60,000 bases of DNA from Mesostigma viride. Its lineage: Eukaryota > Streptophyta > Mesostigmatophyceae > Mesostigmatales > Mesostigmataceae. The position numbers and the translations under genes were made by a program. The stretch is from the NCBI GenBank assembly GCA_009746045.1, contig RPFO01000026.1:3104676-3164675 (forward strand), written 5' to 3'. The notes beneath the pieces were generated by a model. It was not told the origin of the DNA, searched no databases, and saw only the letters and a list, made by a program, of their open reading frames with translations. Positions 1 through 11,060 of this stretch are shown here, one piece after another (position 1 is the first letter of the stretch; the number at the start of each line of letters is the position of its first letter).

Positions 1-360
1 CAGCCCCCACACCGGACGGCCGTGCATCTGACCCACTCGGATGGTCTCCAACACCAATCGCCCGGTCTGGCAGATATCAAAGGTGTGCTGCAAGGCACCC
101 CGTTCGACCTGGCTGCGACCATCGCACCGCTGGGCGCAGCGGACATCATCATTGGGCTCGACTTTGGACGCGCAGGATGTGGACATTCGCGTGCGCCGGC
201 GAGTGGTTTGGTTTCCCGATGGTTCCTTTTGGTGCCCTGACAGCGAGTATAGGGCACATAGCATTACACGGCGGTCCAGCATCCTTGACTCCTCGGCAGT
301 AATTGGACGATCGCGTGGACGCGTCGTCCCCGGGGGAAGGGGAGGGGTCGCAGGGCGCCT
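1..360 (+). pseudogene. Ty3/gypsy retropepsin C-terminal fragment (family C)
   Basis: The translation matches the C-terminal half of the protease of element A (37170-37440) almost residue for residue: the SPGLADIKGVLQGTP stretch and the IIIG(L/V)D motif that closes the retropepsin fold are visible. The catalytic DTG half would lie to the left of the window. A frameshift just after IIIGLD moves the WFPDGSFWCPDSEYRA-like end into another frame. About 30 codons later a G-rich Pro-Gly-Glu-Gly-Glu-Gly-Ser linker and a stop follow; in element A that linker lies about 2 kb of coding sequence further on, between RNase H and integrase. So this is a deleted, frameshifted remnant. It probably belongs to the same insertion as the LTR at 14354-15021 (inference). 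Confidence 0.8.
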
Positions 361-1068
361 AGTATGAAACCAGATGGCTACTGATAATACCATATACTTC
401 TTTACTATTCCTACCTTTTATATGCTAAGTACTTGTACTGGTCCACTACACTTCTTTATGATATCATACTCTTCTTAATTATATCTAGCTCTTGTATGAT
501 CGGCACGGTTCGGCTTTGGATCGAGCCGGCCATCTATGTAGGAATCCACCGCAGCCGCGCGTGGATCCGACGATCCTTCTACTGCCATGCCAGGGATCGA
601 TGCGCAGCCGCGCGTGGATCCGACGACCCTTCTACTGCCATGCCAGGGATCGATGCGCCAGCGTGCGGATATTATATATTTTCGATATTCTCTATTTTCT
701 ATATAACATATTTTCTCCATGCTATATTCTCTATGGGATAATCCGCAGTTGGCGGTGGGCTTGAACGGGTCGTCCCGAAGAGGACCACGTCAGGCACTCA
801 GCACCGCATGTGCACATGGTCCTGGCCTTTTTGGACATGGGCTCACCGGATGCTTGATGATTCTACTACTAAGGCATCTCCGCGTGGGATGCCGGATTCG
901 GCAGCGAGTGCCAGCGACCCCAGGCTACGGCCTGACTGCACGTCGCGTCCCGCGTGACCAACGGACGCGGAGTCCCATTCCATGCGGCCAAGTATTATTA
1001 TAGGGAGCCTTCCGGCTGGCGGCTATGAGTCACGGCTCCCTGACTTCCTAGCGCGTGAGGGACGTGCT
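361..1068. other. No gene seen; one 53-bp tandem duplication
   Basis: AT-rich then mixed sequence without a convincing ORF. Positions 551-656 hold two copies of a 53-bp unit (GCAGCCGCGCGTGGATCC...). The last five bases, GTGCT at 1064-1068, are the left target-site duplication of element E1. Confidence 0.6.
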
Positions 1069-1706
1069 AGTTAGATGAACCAGCCCAGAGCGTGTGAGCT
1101 CTTGGTCTTTCACGCAAAGCTTGAGCCAATTGCTGGGGACAGCAATCCTTAGCCCAAACACCGAGCCACACCTTGTTGGTCACTTCCACGTTCAAGTGGG
1201 CAACCAGAGCGCGTGCTTCCGAGATAGCTTGGCCATCCCCATGACCAAGCTATATGCCTCTTTGTTGCTCCTTGTTCCCATCGGTGTGACGAGGCTTGCT
1301 AGCGAATCCTCAACGTCCACTGGCATCCTTGCAGAGCCAGGACGAACTGGATTTATACCTAGCTACCTGCAACCTAGGAAGTACAGGACCTGTCACAAGC
1401 CTGCAAGACCTAGTATCCTTGCAGCCTTGTGCCAGTTCCAGTACCCCACCAGTCGCAGGCTGCTGTCCCTCCTGGTCTACGTGGACTACAGTCACGTGAT
1501 AGTCAGGCTAAGCCTGTGCAGGCACGGCCTGCCACGTGTCCTGTCCACTACCCCAGAAGGTTGCACCCTCGCCAACCGCGGACGGCTAGGACTTCGGGAC
1601 CTCATATCTTTCTTGTCCCTTGTCTGTTTCAGGCGGTCAGCACGGCGTTGGAAAGGTCTTTCCAAACTGCATCCACTTAGCATATTGGTTACCCAAAATG
1701 CTAACT
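1069..1706 (-). repeat. E1 outer LTR (3' LTR in element orientation)
   Basis: 638 bp, ends AGTTAG...CTAACT (a 6-bp terminal inverted repeat). A purine tract (AAAAGAAGAAAGGG on the minus strand, about 1713-1726) abuts it, as expected for a polypurine tract next to a 3' LTR. Confidence 0.88.
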
Positions 1707-1985
1707 CCAACCCTTTCTTCTTTTGGAGCTGGACCAGCTTGAAACAACCTAGCCTAGCTTGTGCCCACTCAGCCACAGATCGCTTGGTCCCTTGAGGTTG
1801 ATCAGACCTGTCAGGGCCCAGGTTCCTGCCTTCCTTTTTGGGAACACAACATATGTGCCCTTGGAACAGCTTAGGTATGCTGGCCAGTGAATCAGAGGTC
1901 ACCCCAGGTTATCCCCTGACCCCTTGGTCAGCTCCCAACCTTTCCTTGGGAACTTGGTGTTGGATTAAGGTCAAGGTACAGTACC

Positions 1986-2930
1986 TACTAGCCCAAAGCC
2001 TGGGATCAGGGCCTTCATACCCAACAACAAGTGATGCTCCTGCATACCAGGTAGAATGCCTATCAGTCTATACCTACTGAACCTGTCCACCCCCACTAAT
2101 ATATACAAGCCCCTGATATGCTGGATATCCATCTGGATGTCGCCACGCTCCCTAGCAGGCTCCCTAGCATGGGACTGGGGTGGATGAACAGCATTCTCCT
2201 GGCAACCACAGTTCTCAGCAGCAGCCTGGCAGGCTTCCCACAAAGGCTTCCTACCTAACTTCCAAGCAAACATTGCTGCCTGCCCAGAATGTCCAAACAT
2301 GTGATGCAATCTATGGCCAGCCTCAGCATAGCTCAGCACTCTCTCAGTACTGACCTGGCGAGACGTCTGGACCGTGTGTGGGGACACATGATCCACTCCT
2401 GAGGTTCCAGGGCTTCCCTGCAGGCCATCCTGACGCCCCAAGCCAGGCCCTGCACCTGGACCGCTCCAGGCCCTTCCAGCAAGGTCCTTTGGCCCTCCAG
2501 GCCAGCACCTGCTGGAGACCCACCACCTGCATGCATGAGGCATAGGGAATTCAGCTGCAGCATTGTTATTGCAATCCAGTGGAAGAACAACATCCTTACA
2601 CCCTTGGTGCTGCACAAGGGGCACACCCCCATCCTTATTATGTACACCCAGCACACCTTCCCCAAGGGGTGATTGACTATTTACAGGGGATGATGTAGCT
2701 AGTCACTGCTGCCCAGACTGGCCCCCTGCTCCAGCAGGCTTGGCCTTCCTGTCAGGGCACTCACGACGCCAGTGACCTTCCTTGCCACACACAAAGCATG
2801 CTCCACCCTTCTTTCCAGACCCAGCCCCACCCTTGCCAGGCTTCCCCTGGCCTCCCTGAGACTGCCCACCCTGCTTGCCCTGATTGCCTTGAGCTTGGCT
2901 CTTGCCTTGCCCTTGGCCACCCTTGCCCTG
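1986..2930 (-). pseudogene. E1 unit 1: gag C-terminus to integrase N-terminus fragment
   Basis: On the minus strand 2930-2699 encodes the end of gag (frameshifted zinc knuckle region), and 2654-1986 is an open stretch carrying the gag-INT spacer, the integrase HHCC-like N-terminal region (HxxxH ... NCGCQ) and the first catalytic block (IQMDIQHI ... VGVDRFSRY). It is about 90 per cent the same as 7745-8460 of unit 2. The remaining integrase, PR, RT and RNase H are deleted: at about 1985 the sequence jumps from the element's 3' untranslated region straight into integrase. This fragment reads through a site that is frameshifted in unit 2, so it helps to verify the integrase frame. Confidence 0.75.
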
Positions 2931-4143
2931 TTAGATGAACCAGCCCAGAGCGTGTGAGCTCTTGGTCTTTCACGCAAAGCTTGAGCCAATTGCTGGGGAC
3001 AGCAATCCTTAGCCCAAACACCAAGCCACACCTTGTTGGTCACTTCCACGTTCAAGTGGGCAACCAGAGCGCGTGCTTCCGAGATATAGCTTGGCCATCC
3101 CCATGACCAAGCTATATGCCTCTTTGTTGCTCCTTGTTCCCATCGGTGTGACGAGGCATATTGCAGGCTTGCTAGCAAATCCTCAACGTCCACTGGCATC
3201 CTTGCAGAGCCAGGACGAACTGGATTTACCTAGCTACCTGCAACCTAGGAAGTACAGGACCTGTCACAAGCCTGCAAGACCTAGTATCCTTGCAGCCTTG
3301 TGCCAGTTCCAGTACCCCACCAGTCGCAGGCTGCTGTCCCTCCTGGTCTACGTGGACTACAGTCACGTGATAGTCAGGCTAAGCCTGTGCAGGCACGGCC
3401 TGCCACGTGTCCTGTCCACTACCCCAGAAGGTTGCACCCTCGCCAACCGCGGACGGCTAGGACTTCGGGACCTCATATCTTTCTTGTCCCTTGTCTGTTT
3501 CAGGCGGTCAGCACAGTTAGATGAGATGCTTAGGCTGACACACGGATTTCCGGCCTGCGCGCCGCGTATTGCCTACCGCGGCTGAGCGGGACACCTCAGT
3601 ACTGTACGGTAGGTCGTACGGTCCTGAGGTGTCATGTGGACCGATGTGCGGTTAGTGCCAGACTGTGCCTAGACTCTAGCTCGACCCGCCAGACCCGGGT
3701 TATCCGGTTCTGGACGGGCCGAGTGTAGTTGATGCTAGTGACGTGGTCGCATGGCATTGCAGTGTACAGTTGTCCACTGGTTGTGTGCTGCAGGTAGCAC
3801 CGCCATAGGCATATAGGCGTAGCACTGGGGAGTGCCGCAGCACCCGAGTTTGCCCAGACGTTCCATTCTGAGCCCTCAGCTTCCATTGCTCTCTCATTGT
3901 ATTATTGTAATACAATCATCATTCGCTTTCAGCTTCAGCAGTTGTTCGTCGTCCCTAGTCTCCATCCAACTTGGACTGAAAAGTTCGATATTTTTTTTTA
4001 CAAGCAAAAAAAAAAAGATATGGCTTCCAACAACGGCGAACAAAGTTGTTCGTCGTCCCTAGTCTCCATCCAACTAGCACGGCGTTGGAAAGGTCTTTCC
4101 AAACTGCATCCACTTAGCATATTGGTTACCCAAAATGCTAACT
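2930..4143 (-). repeat. E1 central LTR, split by a solo LTR
   Basis: Same LTR as at 1069 and 11061; it lacks the first A and directly abuts truncated gag of unit 1. It is interrupted at 3515-4075 and resumes to end in CTAACT at 4143, followed by the same polypurine-containing sequence as after 1706. It is shared by the two internal units. Confidence 0.82.
3515..4075. mobile_element. Solo LTR of a third AG...CT family
   Basis: 561 bp inserted in the central E1 LTR. It begins AGTTAGATGAGATGC and ends CTCCATCCAACT. It is flanked by AGCAC at 3510-3514 and 4076-4080, a 5-bp TSD. Removing it with one TSD copy restores the LTR exactly as in the other two copies. It has no ORF of note and an A-rich stretch near 4000-4018. 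The terminal signature and TSD length match E1 and E2, although its body is unrelated to their LTRs. Confidence 0.85.
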
Positions 4144-5155
4144 CCAACCCTTTCTTCTTTTGGAGCTGGACCAGCTTGAAACAACCTAGCCTAGCTTGTG
4201 CCCACTCAGCCACAGATCGCTTGGTCCCTTGAGGTTGATCAGACCTGTCAGGGCCCAGGTTCCTGCCTTCCTTTTTGGGAACACAACATATGTGCCCTTG
4301 GAACAGCTTAGGTATGCTGGCCAGTGAATCAGAGGTCACCCCAGGTTATCCCCTGACCCCTTGGTCAGCTCCCAACCTTTCCTTGGGAACTTGGTGTTGG
4401 ATTAAGGTCAAGGTACAGTACCTAGCTCAATGGCTGGGATTACAGGATGCCAAGAACGTACTATTGTGAGTTCCTGGTCTTTCACAGTTATCACAGGCGC
4501 CCGTTCTTATGGCGCCCGCCTTGGCCAACCTTTCCCTTCTGCTCAAAGAACCCAGGTAGCACCTAGATTAATGCTGTCTCCTTGGGGAGCCCATGTCTTC
4601 ACTGGGTGTTAAGCCCAGGAGTCATTCATGCCAGGCTGTGGCTCTACTGGGGAATTGAACCCCACCCCAACCTCCAGGTTTATAGGTGACCTGGAACTTC
4701 TCACAAGACAAACATGACAACCATGTGAACAACATACATGAGAATGACATGATTATGTTTTATTCAAGCATTATATAACCCAGAATGTGGCTCCCTGGCA
4801 ACCATGTCACATGGTCACACAACCAGGTTCTTTATTAGCAACAGGTTGGAAACAAGCACTAGAAAACATATGTACAGCAACCTGTAAGTAAGAACCAGCA
4901 TTCGGGTTGCCCTTGCATGGCCTAACTGTTTGAGGCCAAAGGCGTCGACTTAAGTCCTGGTGACTCTTCTGAACCCCATGGGGAGGGCCAGGCATGATTC
5001 TCAGCTGGTAGGAGTGACATTCCACACCAACTCCTGTCCAGGAGGGTGTACCTAACCCTGAAGGACCAGTTGTCAACCAGCAAGCACCAGTCACCACTTG
5101 GCACTTTGGTCAAACAACCCACCGGGGACACCCAAGCTGAAGCAAGGCCTGGTCT
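4144..5155 (-). other. E1 3' untranslated region
   Basis: Between the RNase H stop and the central LTR in minus orientation. No supported ORF. A purine-rich tract lies directly beside the LTR (about 4150-4163). Confidence 0.6.
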
Positions 5156-5923
5156 CTATGGCCGCCCGTGCAAGGGGTCCATGAGCCCACGGAGCAGGGG
5201 GTACTGCCGCTCCGCCTTCTCCTCCAGCTTGGTGAGGGCATCTGCAGGGTTATCCACACCAGGCACATGTTCAATGTGAGCTAGGTAGGACATCTCCTTG
5301 AGCAACAAGTAGTCAAGGTCCCTGCTCCTGGCTAGCTGCCTGTGCACAAACTGCACCATGCCCATGCTATCAGTCCTCACCAGTGTGTGCAGCTGCAACC
5401 TACAGGAAGCCACTTGACATAGCTGGTAGAATAGCTCCCTTAAGTAAAGAGCAGTATGCAGCCCTTCACAGATTGCCCTGCACTCAGCAATATCACTGCT
5501 GGGTGTAACCCTGTTTTGCAACCGACTGTACCAGGTAACAAGTAAGGTGTGATCTTGCTCCAGGGTGACTAATGCTGCTGCCCTGCCCCTGACTTCTGTG
5601 ACCTTCCTATTGTCCATAGAATTGTCAACATAAAGGATCATGTCAAGGGGCTTGTACAAATCCACAGGACCCAGTATAAGAGGGGGAGACATCATGACAG
5701 CCTGCACCACACTCTCAGCCCCCACCTCAACCAGCTGGGAATCAGTGAGCCGACTCAAAACCAGCAGGTCAGGGGCACATGTACTTGCAAGCCATGCCAG
5801 CATGCCCCTGATGGTAGCACACCTAGCCTGCGTGATGGGCTCCTGCAATGCATCTACAATCTGCTGTGGGTAGTCCTTACCACCCTCCATCCTGATGAAC
5901 CACGAGCCCTTGGCTTGGAACAA
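5156..5923 (-). pseudogene. E1 RNase H domain (copia type)
   Basis: The C-terminal part of the pol polyprotein, which degrades the RNA strand of the RNA/DNA hybrid during reverse transcription. All four acidic residues of the fold can be placed: Asp in ILYVDNSMD, Glu in IAECRA, Asp in VRTDSMG and Asp in GVDNPADALTK. The last motif (NPADALTK) is the typical end of copia RNase H. The N-terminal 80 residues resemble the RT thumb and connection region. The open frame starts inside a deletion junction with the RT fragment (5877-6242), so there is no true start here. The gene is dead for lack of the RT palm. Confidence 0.82.
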
Positions 5924-6242
5924 CGTAGCCTGAATTGGGAATTCTCAGGTACCTGGCCTTTATCTCTGCTCTCCATACAGCAGGTACAGTCACAAAGAAA
6001 GGAGGGATATCTCTCCAAGTCTGCCTAGCCTGATCTTGGTCACCCTTGAGAAAAGCCCTCTTGAAGTCAATCAGCACAGAGCTATAGGGCACACCCTTGA
6101 CCAGAAAAGACAGAAATATACACAGCAGAATCCTCCACGTGTCATGCAGCATCCCTGGAGTATAGAGCTCCTCATCTAACAACTGGCCAGTGCCATGATA
6201 CTCGGTTACAACTGGTCTGACATGTGGCACCTGGACACACAT
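5877..6242 (-). pseudogene. E1 reverse transcriptase, fingers/palm start only
   Basis: It contains the first catalytic Asp block of copia RT (VLIDFKRAFLKGD, corresponding to DvktAFLhG) and the following PAVW segment shared with E2. The sequence then runs straight into the frame-shifted start of the RNase H region: the part carrying the second and third catalytic Asp (xxDD box) is missing. It overlaps the end of the protease frame at 6172-6242, a frameshift relative to the intact polyprotein. Confidence 0.78.
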
Positions 6243-7293
6243 CTACCTCCTTGAGCTTGAGGACAAACATCAATCTGAGCAGCTGGTGAACTTCTGGCAG
6301 CTCATCCACAGGCTCTGCACAGTTGGAAACTATCCACTCATGCCCAGAAGCAACAAAGCCAAGAGTCCATGCCTTAGCCATCTTGGGGCTCTGCATCATC
6401 TCGACTAGCTGGCGCCAGGGAATAGGACTGTGAGCAGCTATCTGGTACCTGTTTACCCCTAACTGCCGTGGATCAAAGGTGGTTGGGATGATTAACAGGT
6501 CCTCAGCTATGGGCTCCTGACCTTGAGGACCCTCAGCTGGCTGACTCTTAACAGCCTTCACCGCCACTGCAAGACCCTGGGAATAGTGATATCTTTCAAG
6601 GGGGAGGCTGCCCCTGCCTTCTAGTGCCAACTCATCAGAGGTCAAAGTAACCCCTGGCATGCACAAGAAGTTCTGACCCAGAATGGCAGGCCCCTGATAG
6701 CCCTCTACCACACAGAACGTGGTGGGCACCCCTAAGATAGGCACACTCACTTCCCCAAGGATCTTCATGGACACCTTTCCTGAGAAATCAGACACAGCAA
6801 GGCAACTGGGATGGGACATCTGTAAGCCTACAGCATCCTCTTCCCTGATGACAGACACCTGTGAGTTGGTATCTACCTCCATTGTAGCTGCCCAGCACGA
6901 CCCCCACCCCGTGAGCTTGGATACCTTGGGATCATGTTTGCTGCGCATGAGTGCTCGGATGACGTCCGCCATGAGAGGCCCCCGGGCCTTAGGTGGCTGC
7001 CCCGTCCCCTCTGGCCTTGTGACAGTTGCTTCAGCAGCCTCCTGCTCGTCATCTTCCAGTAGGGACAGACCATCATCCACCACCAGAGGATTGTTAGCTG
7101 CTGCTGCATGCCTGGCTCTGGCCTGGCTCCTCAACCCAGGTGGGAGGGCCTGGCCCGTCTGCAGGCCAGATAATTGCATGTGGCCTTCTTTCCTTGACAT
7201 GAGCCCAGGACAACCTGTACACGTGCCTTGGATCCTTTTCCAAAGCCACCAGGCAAGATCTGTTAGCTTCTTCCACACGAGTGACCACCCCAT
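6172..7293 (-). pseudogene. E1 retropepsin-like protease located after integrase
   Basis: The minus-strand frame begins in the integrase/protease linker. From residue about 139 it shows a retropepsin-like domain: EVDTNSQVSVI (catalytic Asp near 6873), a second hydrophobic strand (VSVPILGV) and ILGQNFL about 63 residues later (near 6684), equivalent to the ILG-x-x-FL hairpin of retroviral proteases. The catalytic triad reads Asp-Thr-Asn, not Asp-Thr-Gly. The C-terminal part (RLMFVLKLKEV) enters the RT fingers. Downstream of integrase and upstream of RT is an unusual place for PR; E2 has the same layout with an Asp-Thr-Gln triad, so it is not a rearrangement private to this copy. Confidence 0.72.
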
Positions 7294-8403
7294 CCTGCCA
7301 CTTCCCCCGCTTGCCTGGAATAGATGGTTCCTTCCACATCCTGACCTTCAGCCCCACCTGAGGCCTCAGCACATTCCAGTTCTTGTCCTTACGTCTCAGC
7401 TGGGCAAACAGCCTGTCTGCCTTTCTAAGACTGGCCTGCACCACATTCTCAGGTAGTAAATTATACTGCAGGGCCAGGGGAGAGACAGCCACACCATCAA
7501 AGTAATAATTAACCCTGTGGTTCAGCTGCTCTTCTATCCCCTTACACCAGGCTGCCCTCTCTAAGGCAGATGCCACAAGTGGCACTGACTCTGCTGCTAG
7601 CACCACTGTCTTCACTTCACGTATGGATCTCCACAGCCCCTTGCTGCCCATGACTCTCCCTGGGGACTACTACCAGCTTACAAGGCAGCTGGTCCTGATG
7701 CTTGAGCAAACAATCAAACTGCAAGTCTGCCTGCACACTCTTGCATACCCCAAAGCCTGGGATCAGGGCCTTCATACCCAACAACAAGTGATGCTCCTGC
7801 ATACCAGGTAGAATGCTATCAGTCTATATCTACTGAACCTGTCCACCCCCACTAATATATACAAGCCCCTGATATGCTGGATATCCATCTGGATGTCGCC
7901 ACGCTCCTAGCAGGCTCCCTAGCATGGGACTGGGGTGGGTGAACAGCATTCTCCTGGCAACCACAGTTCTCAGCAGCAGCCTGGCATGCCTCCCACAAAG
8001 GCTTCCCTACCTAACTTCCAAGCAAACATTGCTGCCTGCCCAGAATGTCCAAACATGTGATGCAACTATGGCCAGCCTCAGCATAGCTCAGCACTCTCTC
8101 AGTACTGACCTGGCGAGACGTCTGAACCGTGTGTGGGGACACATGATCCACTCCTGAGGTTCCAGGGCTTCCCTGCAGGCCATCCTGACGCCCCAAGCCA
8201 GGCCCTGCACCCTGGACCGCTCCAGGCCCTTCCAGCAAGGTCCTTTGGCCCTCCAGGCCAGCACCTGCTGGAGACCCACCACCTGCATGAGGCATAGGGA
8301 ATTCAGCTGCAGCATTGTTATTGCAATCCAGTGGAAGAACAACATCCTTACACCCTTGGTGCTGCACAAGGGGCACACCCCCATCCTTATGTACATCCAG
8401 CAC
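7094..8403 (-). pseudogene. E1 integrase
   Basis: Integrase inserts cDNA into the genome. In minus order the fragments are: the spacer and N-terminal zinc region (8403-8011), the second catalytic Asp region (ADLQFDCLL, 7802-7617), the Glu region (QQGAVEI) followed by REVKTVV, and a C-terminal DNA-binding segment with a GKRGKWQDGVVTRVEE motif (7651-7094) like the GPY/F-type end of integrases. At least two frameshifts break it. Its position directly after gag and before the protease-like domain matches E2. Confidence 0.75.
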
Positions 8404-8447
8404 ACCTTCCCCAAGGGGTGATTGACTATTTACAGGGGATGATGTAG

Positions 8448-9836
8448 CTAGTCACTGCTGCCCAGACTGGCCCCCTGCCCAGCAGGCTTGGCCTTCCTGT
8501 CAGGGCACTCACGACGCCAGTGACCTTCCTTGCCACACACAAAGCATGCTCCACCCTTCTTTCCAGACCCAGCCCCACCCTTGCCAGGCTTCCCCTGGCC
8601 TCCCTGAGACTGCCCACCCTGCTTGCCCTGATTGCCTTGAGCTTGGCTCTTGCCTTGCCCTTGGCCACCCTTGCCCTGCTGACCACCAGCTTGCTGGCTC
8701 CCAACCCCTCCTTGGGAACCTGCACCCTTGCCACCCTGAGCCCCATTCCTCTGGCGCCTGAAGCGCCTACGCTTGTTAGGCCTTGCCCCACCACGGGCTG
8801 GGTACCCGGGGACATCACCTTGGGCCTGTGCAGCGGAGGTGGCATTGCTGCCGTGGGACTGAATGGCTTTGCAGGCAGGGTCTGGCTTCCTGATACTAAG
8901 GATAACCAGCTCTAGAGCACGCAAGGACCCATCTGTCTGGTTCAGAAACATGCGGGCACTGTTCCTCCCATCCACACTCAACCCCATTCGGTCCAGGAAA
9001 TAGTCTGCCAAGGCTCTATCTGTGACCAGGAAGCCATACTTGGCCCCCTTGTCTCTGATACGGTTGAGCCTGGCCCACTCCTCTGCAACAGGGCCAATGA
9101 TCTCGAACGTGTCATACTGGTGTTTATAGTAGTTTGTGAGGTTTAAAACCTTGTCTGAAAACTCCTCCCTCAGTCCATCCAGGAACTGTGCCCAGGTTAG
9201 CTTGTCCTTCACAGCCACCCTAGTCTTCTCACGCACACGTTCAGAGGAATCCCGGTTGCATGTTGAGGAATGAAAGACTTGCACCAGATTCACGGTGGGA
9301 TCCACAGAGAGCACCACCAGCTCCATGTCCTCAAGCCATTTATCTAGTGCTTCCTGCGCTAATGGTGGACAGAGAGGCTTTTGGCCATTCATGACGGACA
9401 CGGCGCTCATGTGAGGCCTCGACCCCGGTAACGCCCTAACTGTCTCAGCCACAGGGGGCGTCACAGCAGCGACACCAGTCACAGCGGGCGTCACAGTTAC
9501 GACACCACTTGGGCCAGCAGGGTTGGGGGAGGGCACGTCTACATGACGACGCTTACCATTATCGTCAGAGGACAAGTCCCTCTTACGTTTCTCCAGCGTT
9601 GGTTGTCCGCCAGCCACCAGCACAGCATCTGAAGGCCACTCCGCCCGCGCCCGCTTGGCCTCCTCCATCGCCTCCTCATGTTTGCGCTTGCCTCCCGGCC
9701 TCTTGCTCCCGTCACCGTTGCTAGCAGGGATCGCTTCCCCCGCCATGGGCTCCTTCTCCTTTCGCACCACCTGGCCCGTCTCCACAGGCCTCTCCTCCTC
9801 GCCTTTGTCGCCGTCGCCGGCCTTCCCACGAGGCAT
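8448..9836 (-). CDS. E1 gag with CCHC zinc knuckle
   Basis: Capsid/nucleocapsid protein of about 460 residues; start chosen at the Met of MPRGKAGDGDKG (9836). Residues 1-110 are Lys/Glu/Ala-rich with NLS-like stretches (KRKHEE, KRKRD). Residues 150-330 are the capsid-like core (LDKWLEDMELVV ... ALADYFLDRMGL). Residues 350-430 are a low-complexity Gly/Gln/Lys region, followed by one zinc knuckle, CFVCGKEGHWRREC (Cx2Cx4Hx4C), near the C-terminus. No protease motif follows gag, unlike canonical copia. This is the only intact frame of element E1. Confidence 0.82.
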   Translation of the reverse strand: MPRGKAGDGDKGEEERPVETGQVVRKEKEPMAGEAIPASNGDGSKRPGGKRKHEEAMEEAKRARAEWPSDAVLVAGGQPTLEKRKRDLSSDDNGKRRHVDVPSPNPAGPSGVVTVTPAVTGVAAVTPPVAETVRALPGSRPHMSAVSVMNGQKPLCPPLAQEALDKWLEDMELVVLSVDPTVNLVQVFHSSTCNRDSSERVREKTRVAVKDKLTWAQFLDGLREEFSDKVLNLTNYYKHQYDTFEIIGPVAEEWARLNRIRDKGAKYGFLVTDRALADYFLDRMGLSVDGRNSARMFLNQTDGSLRALELVILSIRKPDPACKAIQSHGSNATSAAQAQGDVPGYPARGGARPNKRRRFRRQRNGAQGGKGAGSQGGVGSQQAGGQQGKGGQGQGKSQAQGNQGKQGGQSQGGQGKPGKGGAGSGKKGGACFVCGKEGHWRRECPDRKAKPAGQGASLGSSD

Positions 9837-9894
9837 TATATTATGTACAAAGCGACACTGCAACACGCAAGGGTATGCAAAAGAAGACAGGACT

Positions 9895-11033
9895 TCAAGC
9901 GTCGGGCAGCTCCTCTGCCTCGCGCTCTGCCTCAGCGGCGGCTTCTCTCTCCCGCTCTTCAGCAGTGACAGCCACCGGCGTCCTCACCCGAGGAATAGCT
10001 CGCACCTCCTCCTCAGAATAAGGTCCAAGAAGGCGACTGACGGGCCTCCCGTCTGTGGTTTGGTCAAACGGCACACGCCTCTCGTTAGGGCGCCTGCCCC
10101 ACACCACGTTACGCACCCAGCGTCCTCCCCACCTCGTCGCTCGTTGTATGCCCCAAGGCCGTAGGTGCTGTAGTCGTGCAACGGCTCCGGCGGGATGTGA
10201 TAATCTGCACGTTGCCGCTCGGAGAACCCTGCTGCAGAACCGTCTCCCTCGTCCAACTGCTGGGACGAGCGTGCAATAACACCCGACGGGCGGTCGACGA
10301 ACTCGTCGTGCACTGCCTGTGGAGACAGGTCCCGACCTGTGACGATTTCCACCGACGGACCGTATGCACCGGGGGCTCCAACAACACGAGGAGTGTCTAA
10401 TGTGGACCAGATGCCGGCAGGACGCGTGGTGATAAGCCACCGATCTGCGTGGCCTCGCGACTCTTGAAGCAAAATGTTAACAAGGTGCTCACAGGTTTGA
10501 GCAACTACTTCTTGCGAGGACCAGGGGCTGTCCTGCTCACGCACCTGCGCGTCACGCACGAGATGTGAAGCGTTCGTCCCTTCACCGAGGGAACTCGTCG
10601 CGACCCAATGGTTAAATAATCGGGTGGCACCAAGGCTGATGGCGACTAACTGTCCCAACGCCTCTCGAGCAAGATCCAAACCGTGCAGCGTAACGTGACC
10701 ACCTTGATAGGCGATCTCAAGGCTGTAGATAAGCGCTGCGACCTCGTCTCTCAGCGCAATCAAGCGCTCCACCGTCACACGACTCGTCTCCCCCGGAGAA
10801 GTCGTGGCCCGCACACGCATCACAACAGGGTCGTTGGCAGACGGCCCTTCCGAGTTGCCGAAAACAGCTACCCAGCCTCCCCGCGCCAAGCCCCTCGCCA
10901 AATGCGCAGCTTGTACAAACGTGGACGCGGTTTCTGGCTGGCTGTATGGATGCAGAGGTCCTTCTGCCTCCTGCCGCGGCACTGCGGCTCCTTGGCTTGG
11001 CGATTGCTCAAGCGCCGGAATTTCTTCCGACAT
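9895..11033 (-). pseudogene. E1 ORF0 upstream of gag
   Basis: Between the 5' LTR (11061) and gag in minus orientation. Start assigned at MSEEIPALEQ (11033), 27 bp inside the LTR border. About 380 residues are readable with one frameshift near 10100; the C-terminal part continues in the next frame and ends in a charged Glu/Arg/Ala helix (EEREREAAAEAEREAEEL) at 9895. The middle (VTVERLIALRDEVAALIYSLEIAYQ) is predicted helical by eye. I recognise no family. It may be an extra leader protein or a duplicated, diverged gag. No counterpart is evident in E2. Confidence 0.5.
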
Positions 11034-11060
11034 GAAATGCGCCACGGAACCAATAGTACG

